Assembly: GCA_023150915.1 (NCBI GenBank)
Contig: JAKLKA010000080.1
Span: 1 to 32,434, forward strand
Direction of reading: 5' to 3'
DNA: 32,434 bases
Origin: Polyangiaceae bacterium
Lineage (GTDB): Bacteria; Myxococcota_A; Polyangia; Polyangiales; Polyangiaceae
The translations under genes and the position numbers were made by a program. The notes below the pieces were generated by a model. That model made no database searches. It saw nothing but the letters and a program-made list of their open reading frames with translations, and was not told where the DNA came from. Below, piece by piece: positions 8,173 through 15,865 of this stretch (its first letter is position 1; the number at the start of each line of letters is the position of its first letter).

Positions 8173-9099
8173 GTGTCCGCCAGCTTCCGCATCGGTGTCG
8201 ACGAGAACGGACTGGGGGCGCGCCTCGGACCAATGGTCGTCACGGCGGTGCTGGCTCGGGTCGACCCGAGCGGCGCACGCCTGCTCAGCCGGAAGCTGCC
8301 GAAGCGCATCGCCGAGCTGATCGGCGACAGCAAGCAGCGTGTCTCGCACGACGACGTCGCGCTGGGCGAGGCTTGGGCCCGCGCGCTGGTCGACCCTGAG
8401 GCACCTTGCCCCGAGGCCGTCTTCGGTCGCCTTTCGCTGGAAGGTGTCGAGCGCTTGGCGGTGCCCTGCCCCGAGCACGTACACGCCCAGTGCTGGTCGG
8501 CGCACGGCGAATCGTTCAGCGCCGAGCACCAGCTGGTGGCAGGCGCCCTGCGGGTGCGGGCCGAGCTCGCGGCGCGGGGCGTGGAAGTCCTGTCGGTCAA
8601 GAGCAGCGTGATCTGCACCGAGCGCCTCAACGCAGCGCTCGCCGCGGGCAAGAACCGGTTCGTCGCCGATCTGCACGCGATGGAGTCCCTGGTGCTCGCG
8701 CACCGCGCACAGGCCCAGGCCGACGTCGTGGCGATCTGCGGCAAGGTCGGAGGCATGGCCGACTACTCGCGCTTCTTCGGCCCGCTCGGCGGCCGCCTGC
8801 ACGTGGTGCTCGAGCAACGCCGCGCCCACAGTGCCTATCGCTTTCCGGGCTTGGGCGAGCTCCACTTCGTCCGCGACGCCGACGCCTCGGACGCCCTGGT
8901 GATGCTGGCGTCGCTGGTGGGGAAGTGGGTGCGCGAGCTGCTCATGGCGCGGGTGGCGCGCTGGTACGACGACGCTGGGGCTCCCAGCGGGTATCACGAC
9001 CCCGTCACCGCGCGATTCGTCGAGGCCACGGCTCTGGTCCGCCATGGGCGCCGGGTGCCCGACACCTGCTTCGAGCGGGTCAGGGCCCGCGATGAGTGA
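8173..9099 (+). CDS. Divergent RNase HII-like protein
   Basis: This encodes 308 residues with RNase HII landmarks in order. GVDENGLGARLGPMVV at 8-23 corresponds to the DE-G-G-GP motif (Asp10, Glu11). DSK lies at 52-54. An AM motif is at 169-170. VRDADASDALVMLASLVGKWVRELLM (233-258) aligns without gaps to the fourth-Asp helix of E. coli RnhB (Asp237, Lys251). The C-terminal SGY...HG...CF resembles the RnhB tail KGY...HG...SF. Family enzymes cut RNA in RNA-DNA hybrids using four acidic residues. Here the expected third Asp (DG in RnhB) appears to be Cys189-Gly, and the GRG substrate motif is GLG. Activity is therefore uncertain. It has an insertion of about 60 residues before the AM motif, compared with about 200 residues in classical RNase HII. 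The alignment was done from memory of RnhB. The start GTG lacks a clear ribosome-binding site. Confidence 0.6.
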   Translation: MSASFRIGVDENGLGARLGPMVVTAVLARVDPSGARLLSRKLPKRIAELIGDSKQRVSHDDVALGEAWARALVDPEAPCPEAVFGRLSLEGVERLAVPCPEHVHAQCWSAHGESFSAEHQLVAGALRVRAELAARGVEVLSVKSSVICTERLNAALAAGKNRFVADLHAMESLVLAHRAQAQADVVAICGKVGGMADYSRFFGPLGGRLHVVLEQRRAHSAYRFPGLGELHFVRDADASDALVMLASLVGKWVRELLMARVARWYDDAGAPSGYHDPVTARFVEATALVRHGRRVPDTCFERVRARDE

Positions 9100-10513
9100 G
9101 CGCATCCGGCGCGGGTCCGTCCCGGTAGAGGTCGCTCGCTTCGGCGCCCCGCTCGCCCTCGGAATGGGCCTGCAGGTCACGTTCAATCTGGTCGACGCCT
9201 ACCTGATCTCGCGCCTGCCTCACCCGGTGGCGGGTCCGGCGCTCGGGGCCATCGGGATCTGCGACCAGCTCGCCGCACTGGGCACCATCGTGAGCTATGG
9301 GCTCAGCGTCGCCACCGGCGCCATCGTCAGCCGCAAGCAAGGAGCGGGCGATGCCGAGGGCGTGCGCGCAGCCGCGTGGCAGTCGCTGCTGCTGGTGCTG
9401 GGGGCCAGCCTGGTGTTCGGGCTCGCAGGCGTGCTCGGCGCGCGGTTTCTGCTGGTCGACCTGGTCGGCGCCAAGGGGCGCGTGGCCGAGCTGGGCACGA
9501 AGTACCTCACGGTGATGCTGGGCGGCAGCTTCACCATCTTCTTGCTCTTGCACTTGACCACGCTGCAGCGGGCACTGGGCAGCAGCAAGACGCCCGCGGC
9601 GCTCTTGGTCCTGGCCAACGTCCTGAACTTCGTGTTCGCCGTGCTGTTGGTCTACGGCCCGGGTCACGCGCCCCCGGTGTTCGGCTGGGGCCCACCCGTG
9701 GCCCGCGCTCTGGGGATCCCGCGCATGGAGCTGATGGGCGCCGCGTGGGCAACGGTGCTTGCCCGCGTGGTGGTGCTGATCCCGCTGTGGCTGCTCTTGA
9801 CCCGACGCTTTGGCCTCTTCCGACGAAAGTCGTTGGTCAAGCCCGACTGGCTAGCGATGTCGTCACTCTGGCGGGTGGGGTGGCCATCGAGCACACAGCT
9901 GGTGGTGCGCATCGCCACCATGTTGGTGATGCACTCGCTGGTCGCACGGGCCTACACCACGCCGAGCGACCAGTCGGCCACCACCGCCCTGGGAATCGTG
10001 TTCCGACTCGAGACCATGGCGCTGTTCGTGGGGCTGGGCTGGGGCAGCGCGGCGCAGACCTTCGTGGGGCAGAACCTGGGGGCGGCCCAGCCCGATCGGG
10101 CGGCCGGGGCGGGATGGTTCGCGGCGCTCTACAACGCGGTCATGATGACCGCCCTGGCCGTGGCGTACCACGCGTTCGGACGAGACATCATCCGGTTCTT
10201 CGACAGCGGGGCGGAGGTCGTCGAGATTGGCGTGAGCTACGTCCGGGCCGTGGGCTTCAGCTATGTCGGGCTCGGCATCGGCATCGTGCTCGGGGCCGCC
10301 ATGCAGGGCGCAGGCGCCACCAAGCGAACGCTGGGGCTCGACAGCGTCGTGGTGTTCGCGTTCCAGCTGCCGCTCGCGTGGCTGGTGGTGTTCGGGCTGA
10401 CCCTGCCCCTCGAGCGGCTGTGGCAGGTCATCGCCTGGAGCTACGTGGCCTTCGCGGCGGTCTACGTCACGAGCTATCGCCGCGGTAAGTTCCTCACGAC
10501 CGCGCTGCCGTGA
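9092..10513 (+). CDS. MATE family efflux transporter
   Basis: This encodes 473 residues with about twelve hydrophobic helices in two homologous halves, typical of MATE (MatE) transporters. The N-terminal helix reads APLALGMGLQVTFNLVDAYLISRL. Repeated motifs include GYGLSV...GAIVSRKQGAGD in the first half and GLGWGSAAQTFVGQNLGA in the second. Family members export cationic drugs, metabolites or secondary products by Na+ or H+ antiport; the substrate here is unknown. ATG 9092 overlaps the end of the RNase HII-like gene by 8 bases and has AGGG upstream, so the two are probably coupled. The stop codon abuts the stop of the converging cytochrome gene. Confidence 0.9.
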   Translation: MSERIRRGSVPVEVARFGAPLALGMGLQVTFNLVDAYLISRLPHPVAGPALGAIGICDQLAALGTIVSYGLSVATGAIVSRKQGAGDAEGVRAAAWQSLLLVLGASLVFGLAGVLGARFLLVDLVGAKGRVAELGTKYLTVMLGGSFTIFLLLHLTTLQRALGSSKTPAALLVLANVLNFVFAVLLVYGPGHAPPVFGWGPPVARALGIPRMELMGAAWATVLARVVVLIPLWLLLTRRFGLFRRKSLVKPDWLAMSSLWRVGWPSSTQLVVRIATMLVMHSLVARAYTTPSDQSATTALGIVFRLETMALFVGLGWGSAAQTFVGQNLGAAQPDRAAGAGWFAALYNAVMMTALAVAYHAFGRDIIRFFDSGAEVVEIGVSYVRAVGFSYVGLGIGIVLGAAMQGAGATKRTLGLDSVVVFAFQLPLAWLVVFGLTLPLERLWQVIAWSYVAFAAVYVTSYRRGKFLTTALP

Positions 10514-12124
10514 TCAGCCTCCGTGGCCGGGCCCCAAGATGCGCGGCCACGCCTGCTCCACGTTCCAGTCCTTCCCGACGTGCGGCGGGTGATGACACTC
10601 GGAAGCACACAGCGACTTGGGTGGCGCACGCACGATCAGGGTCTTGTCGTTGGGCGCTTCCGCGTGGCGGGACGCCGGCCCGTGACACACCTCGCACTGA
10701 ATGTTCGTGAGCCCGCTCACGTGGGTGACCGTCGAGCCGCCCGGCTTGTCGTAGCCGGTGACGTGGCAGCCGACGCAGTCCAGGTTGAACTGCTTCTCTT
10801 GGGTCTCGAGTGGAGCGTAAGCCCGCGAGTGGTTGGTGCTTTGCCAGAACTTGTGCTCTTCGCCGTGGCAGCTCACGCACTTGTCCGCGCCCAGGTACGC
10901 GCTCTTGCCGGCCGGCACGGGCGCTGGCTTTCGATCGGCGAACGCCGTGCGGTTGTGGTCGTTGACACGCTTGTAGTACCCCTTCATGCGTTCGCTCACG
11001 GCCGCGTCCGCACCCAGGCTCTCGCGCACCGCCTCGAGCTCGTAGCGGAAGAAGCTGCCGGCGGCCGGCGGCTCGGGCACGCCGTTCTGTTCGATGTCGC
11101 GCTTCACGGCTTCGCGGTCCTTGCGTCGCGCCTCCAGGTCTTCCGGGCGCACGCTGCTTCCGGGCCGCTCTGCCTCGCTGATCAGGCGGTCCAGGTCTTC
11201 CAGGCGGCGCCGCAGCGTCTCGCGCTTCTCGGCCCGCGCCAGACCCGAGCCGTCCTGAAAGCGCATGTCGTCCCCGCGCACGAACAGGTCGACCACGGCC
11301 ACGCCCTGCAGGTGGTTCGGGGTCTGCACCACCAGCGTCTCGCCGACCAAGGTGGGCGGCGTGGGGGCGTCGTTGACTTCGCCGCGGTCGACCGCCTTGC
11401 CCACGATCACCAGCTGATAGCCGGAGACGCTTTCGATCATCCGCATCGCGGCGCCGCGAGGCATGGCCAAGAGCGCGATGCGAATGCGCGCGCCGCCCGC
11501 GTCGAGCTTCTGCTTGGCCGCCTCGAGCGCGGCCTTCGCATCCGCCACCTCGACGCCGGCCGGCGCCTTGTCCGACTCGAGCGGAACGGCGATGCCCACG
11601 ATCCCCAGCTTGTGGCCCTGGGCCTCGACGATCTTCACGCTCTCGGCGCCGCCGGTCTGCCCGCTCAGATTGGCCGCCAAGAGCGGAGCACCCGTCAGCT
11701 GGCGCAGCCGGGCAAGCTCGTCCGGGCCCGCCGCCCAGTCGTTCACCCCCGGCGTCCAAGCCACCAGCTTGGCATCGGCCAGCGAAGCCGCGATCGCCTC
11801 GGCCTTCCACAGCGTCTGCGAGCGCTGCTCGGCCTTCAACGCCGGGTCCATGAACAACGTGGGACCGGCTGCCAGCACCAGCGACGACGACGCCGACTCG
11901 CGGCGGCTGCGGATGAACGCCGCCGCGTGATCGATACCGCCGAGCATGTCCTTCACGCAGCCGCAGGGCTCGAGGGCGCCCGCCAGACTGGTAACTACGA
12001 ACACGCGTACCGTGGGCGTGCTGGGCGCGCCCGCGGGCGTGGCCGGCGCGCGCTTGCACATAGCCGCCATCAGGCAGGCCAGCGCGACGATCACGATCCG
12101 GGCCGAGGCAGAAGACAGGCGCAT
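10514..12124 (-). CDS. Exported multihaem cytochrome c with degenerate metallophosphatase-like N-terminus
   Basis: This encodes 536 residues. A signal peptide with possible lipoprotein Cys (Cys17 or Cys23) precedes a domain (about 38-290) resembling 5'-nucleotidase/metallophosphatase proteins. It has LEPCGCVKDMLGGI at 51-64 and VNDWAAGPDEL where metal-binding GNHE is usual, so catalysis is doubtful. A charged coiled-coil-like stretch (295-345) leads to the C-terminal haem region. That region has CVSCH (416-420), CVGCH (450-454), CEVCH (477-481) and a CX3CH motif CASECH (506-511), similar to cytochrome c554-type domains. It probably transfers electrons in the periplasm or at the cell surface; the partner is unknown. 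ATG 12124 starts the signal peptide; the open extension to 12409 overlaps the divergent kinase gene. Confidence 0.85.
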   Translation of the reverse strand: MRLSSASARIVIVALACLMAAMCKRAPATPAGAPSTPTVRVFVVTSLAGALEPCGCVKDMLGGIDHAAAFIRSRRESASSSLVLAAGPTLFMDPALKAEQRSQTLWKAEAIAASLADAKLVAWTPGVNDWAAGPDELARLRQLTGAPLLAANLSGQTGGAESVKIVEAQGHKLGIVGIAVPLESDKAPAGVEVADAKAALEAAKQKLDAGGARIRIALLAMPRGAAMRMIESVSGYQLVIVGKAVDRGEVNDAPTPPTLVGETLVVQTPNHLQGVAVVDLFVRGDDMRFQDGSGLARAEKRETLRRRLEDLDRLISEAERPGSSVRPEDLEARRKDREAVKRDIEQNGVPEPPAAGSFFRYELEAVRESLGADAAVSERMKGYYKRVNDHNRTAFADRKPAPVPAGKSAYLGADKCVSCHGEEHKFWQSTNHSRAYAPLETQEKQFNLDCVGCHVTGYDKPGGSTVTHVSGLTNIQCEVCHGPASRHAEAPNDKTLIVRAPPKSLCASECHHPPHVGKDWNVEQAWPRILGPGHGG

Positions 12125-12203
12125 GCGGTGCGGATCTCTAGCGCAGAACCGCGGCGATTTCAGGCCAAGATCGCCCGAAGGGTAGCGGCAGCGCCCGGCC
12201 GAG

Positions 12204-12216
12204 CGGCATAATGCCG
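12204..12216. promoter_or_regulatory. Perfect inverted repeat CGGCAT-A-ATGCCG upstream of the kinase
   Basis: A 6+1+6 perfect inverted repeat ends 8 bases before the kinase ATG. Its centre contains CATAAT, one mismatch from a -10 box, so it could be both promoter element and operator. No convincing -35 is seen 17 bases upstream. If used, the kinase transcript would have an almost absent leader. This is inference from position. Confidence 0.35.
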
Positions 12217-12224
12217 AAACGCGG

Positions 12225-14291
12225 ATGAGCAGGGAAACGAAAGAACCTGCCACGCCGTTCGGCCCCTTCGTGCTGGAACGGCGCCTCGCCGTGGGTGGCA
12301 GTGCCGAGGTGTTCCTGGCTCGGCCGAAGACCGGCACCGTGCCGGCGCCCAAGCTGGTGGTCAAGCGCCTCTTGACCGACAAGAACGAGGACCAGTTCGA
12401 CGTGCTCAATCACGAAGCCGACCTGAACCGCGCCATCTCGCACCAGAACGTGGTGGTGGTGTTCGGCGCCGGCATGGTCGGCCAAGAGCCCTATCTGGCA
12501 ATGGAGTACGTCGAGGGCGTCGACCTCTATCGTCTGCTGAGACACCTCGAGAGCGAGCAGCGCCGGCTTCCATTGGACGTGGCCGTGCACGTCACGCGCT
12601 CGATGGCGGCGGCCCTCTCGGCGGTCCACGCCGCCCGCAACTCCGACGGCGTGGCGCTGGGCATCGTCCATCGCGACGTGACGCCTTCGAACGTGTACCT
12701 GTCGGTCGACGGCGACGTGAAGCTGGGGGACTTCGGCATCGCCCGCGTGAGCGAGCAGCTGCGCCCGCCCTCGCGCGACGCCGGGCTCAAGGGAAAGTTC
12801 GGCTATCTGGCCCCCGAGCAGATCGCCGGCGAGCCCTTCGACCACCGCGCCGATCTGTTCGCGCTGGGCTCCATTCTGGGTGAGATGGTGCTGGGCGAAC
12901 GCGTCTTCCCCGGCAGCGGGCAGCTGGCGGTGTTGCTCGCCATTCGCGATGCGAACATCGAGCCGCTGCGCGCCCAGGCGCAGCGCATGCCGCCGGGGTT
13001 CTTCGCGATCTGCGAGAAGACCCTGGCGCGCAGCCCCGGCGATCGCTACCAGGCGGCGTCGGAGCTGGCCCAGGCTCTGGCGCCCTTCGACGCGCCCGGC
13101 GCGCGGGCGGCGCTGGCCGAGCTGGTGCGTGATGCGTCGGACTCTAAGCAGCTGGCGCGCAAGATCAAGGACAGCGTGGACCGCATGCGCGCCGTCGCGC
13201 GCCGGTTGACGCCGAACCCGGACATGGCCGAATCGGTGCCGCCCATGGCGCTCGCGGCCCGGCCCACGGCACCCGCCGGTCCGCGCGCCTTCGGCCCCCA
13301 GCCCACCGTCCGCTCGGCCGACAGCGTCGAGGTCTCGCGCGTTCGCCGCACCGATGGGCGCGAGCTCGAGGGGCTCGCGCTGCCGCGCCTGCTCGAGTTG
13401 GTCGCCACCGGCGAGCTGACGGGCGACGATGCCGTCGCTTTCGGCGAGGGCGGCTTCTGCAAGATCCGCGACCACGCCGAGCTCTCTCGGCATCTCTTGC
13501 CCTCGACCACGCAGACCACCCGCGACCTGCACGCCCCGGGGGCGCCCGACTATCGAGCGCTGCTCTCGGATACGCCCATGTTGGAAGTGCTGGCCAAGAT
13601 GCGGCAAGAGCGCGAGACGGGCGCGCTGTTCGTGGAGCGGGCGGATCGCACCGGCGCGCCCCAGCGTAAAGAGCTCTACCTGCGCGGCGGGCGACTGCAC
13701 CATGTGGCCTCGACCGACCGCACCGAGCTCTTGGGTGAGTACCTGGTGCGCCGGCAGGCGCTGTCGCGGCAGCAGCTGGAGCAAGCCCTGGCGTCGCTCT
13801 CGCGCTTCGGCGGCCGGCTGGGCGACACCGTGGTCGGCCTGGGGTTCGTGGAGGCGATGGATGTCTTCCGCGCGATCCGCGATCAGGGGCGCGACCGCGT
13901 GGCGGCGCTGTGCGGCTGGAAGCGCGGCTCGGTCGTGTTCTATCGCAGCACCGACCCCGGTCACGTCGAGTTCCCGCTCGATCTCGATCTGTCGAGCCCG
14001 ATGATGGCCGGCGCCATCGTGCAGTCGAGTGGCGATCCGCGCCTGCTCTTGCCGGGCGACGACACTCCACTCGTTCCCGGGCCGCGACACTACGCCGCGT
14101 TCGACACCGCAGAGGTCGGCACGGCACCGGTCTCGCTGCGCATGCTCCCGACGCTGGCCACACAACGGCTCTCCGTCGCCGAGGCCGTGCACCGCCTCAC
14201 CACGCCGCGCCCCGCAGAGCGCGTGATCGGCGACAAAGAAGCGCACGCCGCCCTGGTCGCCGCGAAGGTGCTTGGCTGGGTCGAGTACTAG
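12225..14291 (+). CDS. Soluble Ser/Thr protein kinase with GYF2-like and DUF4388/PATAN-like domains
   Basis: This encodes 688 residues. The kinase domain (about 14-288) has a Gly-loop GGSAEVF (24-30), Lys47, helix-C Glu64, HRDVTPSN (149-156), DFG (169-171) and APE (196-198). All catalytic residues are present. HRDVTPSNV is a common myxobacterial variant of HRDLKPENI. A linker leads to a GYF2-like segment (about 370-423) and a C-terminal DUF4388/PATAN-like region (about 447-600), beginning with the LEVLAKMRQERETGALFVER pattern. There is no transmembrane helix, so it is cytoplasmic. Such domains are believed to mediate protein interactions in myxobacterial signalling; the target is unknown. It is divergent from the cytochrome gene, with 100 bp between them. 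No clear ribosome-binding site precedes ATG 12225. Confidence 0.88.
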   Translation: MSRETKEPATPFGPFVLERRLAVGGSAEVFLARPKTGTVPAPKLVVKRLLTDKNEDQFDVLNHEADLNRAISHQNVVVVFGAGMVGQEPYLAMEYVEGVDLYRLLRHLESEQRRLPLDVAVHVTRSMAAALSAVHAARNSDGVALGIVHRDVTPSNVYLSVDGDVKLGDFGIARVSEQLRPPSRDAGLKGKFGYLAPEQIAGEPFDHRADLFALGSILGEMVLGERVFPGSGQLAVLLAIRDANIEPLRAQAQRMPPGFFAICEKTLARSPGDRYQAASELAQALAPFDAPGARAALAELVRDASDSKQLARKIKDSVDRMRAVARRLTPNPDMAESVPPMALAARPTAPAGPRAFGPQPTVRSADSVEVSRVRRTDGRELEGLALPRLLELVATGELTGDDAVAFGEGGFCKIRDHAELSRHLLPSTTQTTRDLHAPGAPDYRALLSDTPMLEVLAKMRQERETGALFVERADRTGAPQRKELYLRGGRLHHVASTDRTELLGEYLVRRQALSRQQLEQALASLSRFGGRLGDTVVGLGFVEAMDVFRAIRDQGRDRVAALCGWKRGSVVFYRSTDPGHVEFPLDLDLSSPMMAGAIVQSSGDPRLLLPGDDTPLVPGPRHYAAFDTAEVGTAPVSLRMLPTLATQRLSVAEAVHRLTTPRPAERVIGDKEAHAALVAAKVLGWVEY

Positions 14292-14304
14292 CGCGGGCCT
14301 CGGG

Positions 14305-15768
14305 TCACGGGCTCGGCGCGAACGGCAAGATTGTCTTCAGGTCGTCGTCGTTGAACTTGAGCTGAAGACCGATGAAGTAGTCACGCCGGCCGGCGCTCAA
14401 GATGTCGTCGATGCCCGCCAAGAGCCACAGCCGGCTCACGAACTCGTAGCCCAGCGACACGCGCCAGCGCGGCAGCACCACCTCGCCGAAGCCGAACAGG
14501 TCTTGTCGGATCTCGAAGCGATCGTCGAACAGCAGCGTGTCGAGCCCCACGCCGCCCGTGGACTCTTTGATGCCGAATCGCCCGACGAAGGGGCCCATGC
14601 GCTGGGCGAACTGCAGCGAGAAGCGGAACGAGTTGGTGGTGACCGTCCGCACCTCGCGATAGTGCGGCGGGTCGTTGGGGTTGGTCGAGTCGACGTCGAT
14701 CTGCTCGAATCGGGTGAGACCGCGGGGGTCGTTCACCACTTCGATGGAATAGTACTTGTCCTCGCGCGGCTGCAGTCGAAGCTCGACGTAGCTCTTCACC
14801 GTGCTGGTCAAGAACTGATAGTCCGTCCTGAGCGCCACGATGGTCTGCAGGCGGTTGATGCCGCCCACGAACTCGCCCACGTTTTCGGCGACCCCTTCGA
14901 CCTCGTTGATCAGCTTCTCGTCTTTGCTCAGGCGCCCGAGCGTGCCCTCGCCCCGCTCGAGCCGACCGGTGACCTTTTCCAGGTTCGACAGGGTCTTTTC
15001 CAGATCCACGCTGGCCCGGTTCACGCGCTCGATGACCTGTCGGACCTCGCCGGGCGACCCCTGCCCCTCTTCGCCCTTCTGCAGCAGCTCGCGCACGTCT
15101 TTGGTCGCGACCCGTACGTTCTCGAGGATGCGCTCGACCTCGGGCTCGCCCTTGTTGGTCATGCGCTCGACGTTGGTCAAGATGCTCTTGATGGAACCGC
15201 GGTTCTCTCGAACCGTCTGGTTCAATGCTTCGGTGACCTCGGCCAGATTCTGTAGCGTGTCTTTGAGGTTCTCTTCGCCCTTCTTGGTCCCGATGGACCC
15301 TGCCAAGCTGTCGGCGACCTTCTTCACCTGTTTGGTGATGTCGGCGACGTCCTTCAAGATCTGATCGGTTGTCGCCGCTTCGACCACGGCGTTGATGCGG
15401 TCGCCGTTCTGGAGCTGCGGCTTGCCCTCGGTGCCCGGCGCGACGGCCAGGAAGTATTCGCCCAGCAGGCTCGAGCTCACCTTGGCCACGGCCGCGTCTT
15501 CGTAGAGCGGCACGTCGGGACGAATGCGGATGTCGATCCGCGCCTTGCCGTCTTGCAGGCGAATGCTCTCGACCTGACCGATGGGAATGCCGGCGACCTT
15601 GACCTGCGAGTTCTTCGGCACCCCGGTGGCGTCGTTGAGCAGCGCCCAAACCACGTAGCCGCCCTGGCCGGCGGTCTGCTTGCTCACGAAGCGGTAAATG
15701 AAGACGCCCGCGACCACGGTGATGATCGCGAAAAGTCCCACCTTCGCCGCTGTCGAGATCCGGCTCAT
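14305..15768 (-). CDS. MCE/MlaD family lipid-transport protein
   Basis: This encodes 487 residues. One N-terminal membrane helix (about 8-26) is followed by an MCE domain (about 37-115) with LLNDATGVPKNSQVKVAGIP, IGQV and LLGEYFLAVAPG. A long helical region (about 135-305) follows, typical of the hydrophobic tunnel of MCE rings. Residues 306-487 are unusual: repeated amphipathic strands (YQFLTSTVKSYVELRL, FRFSLQFAQRMGPFVGRFGIKE, RWRVSLGYEFVSRLWL) look like a beta-barrel or beta-rich outer-membrane module. MCE proteins move phospholipids between inner and outer membranes, normally with MlaE/MlaF-type permease and ATPase, which are absent here. ATG 15768 begins just before the membrane helix; the open extension to 16575 is a shadow of the divergent CAP gene. 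Confidence 0.85.
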   Translation of the reverse strand: MSRISTAAKVGLFAIITVVAGVFIYRFVSKQTAGQGGYVVWALLNDATGVPKNSQVKVAGIPIGQVESIRLQDGKARIDIRIRPDVPLYEDAAVAKVSSSLLGEYFLAVAPGTEGKPQLQNGDRINAVVEAATTDQILKDVADITKQVKKVADSLAGSIGTKKGEENLKDTLQNLAEVTEALNQTVRENRGSIKSILTNVERMTNKGEPEVERILENVRVATKDVRELLQKGEEGQGSPGEVRQVIERVNRASVDLEKTLSNLEKVTGRLERGEGTLGRLSKDEKLINEVEGVAENVGEFVGGINRLQTIVALRTDYQFLTSTVKSYVELRLQPREDKYYSIEVVNDPRGLTRFEQIDVDSTNPNDPPHYREVRTVTTNSFRFSLQFAQRMGPFVGRFGIKESTGGVGLDTLLFDDRFEIRQDLFGFGEVVLPRWRVSLGYEFVSRLWLLAGIDDILSAGRRDYFIGLQLKFNDDDLKTILPFAPSP

Positions 15769-15865
15769 GCGCGCCCGAACACTGGGCAGACTACCAGCGG
15801 GGCCCGGGCGGGTCGACTTCGCGGCAAAACCCGCGGGGATCGCCGGGGTGCTACCCTCGCCCGCC

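Noticed and set aside
10523-12211. Plus-strand ORF of 562 codons opposite the cytochrome gene
   Set aside because: It is an antisense shadow; the minus strand has CXXCH sites and a signal peptide.
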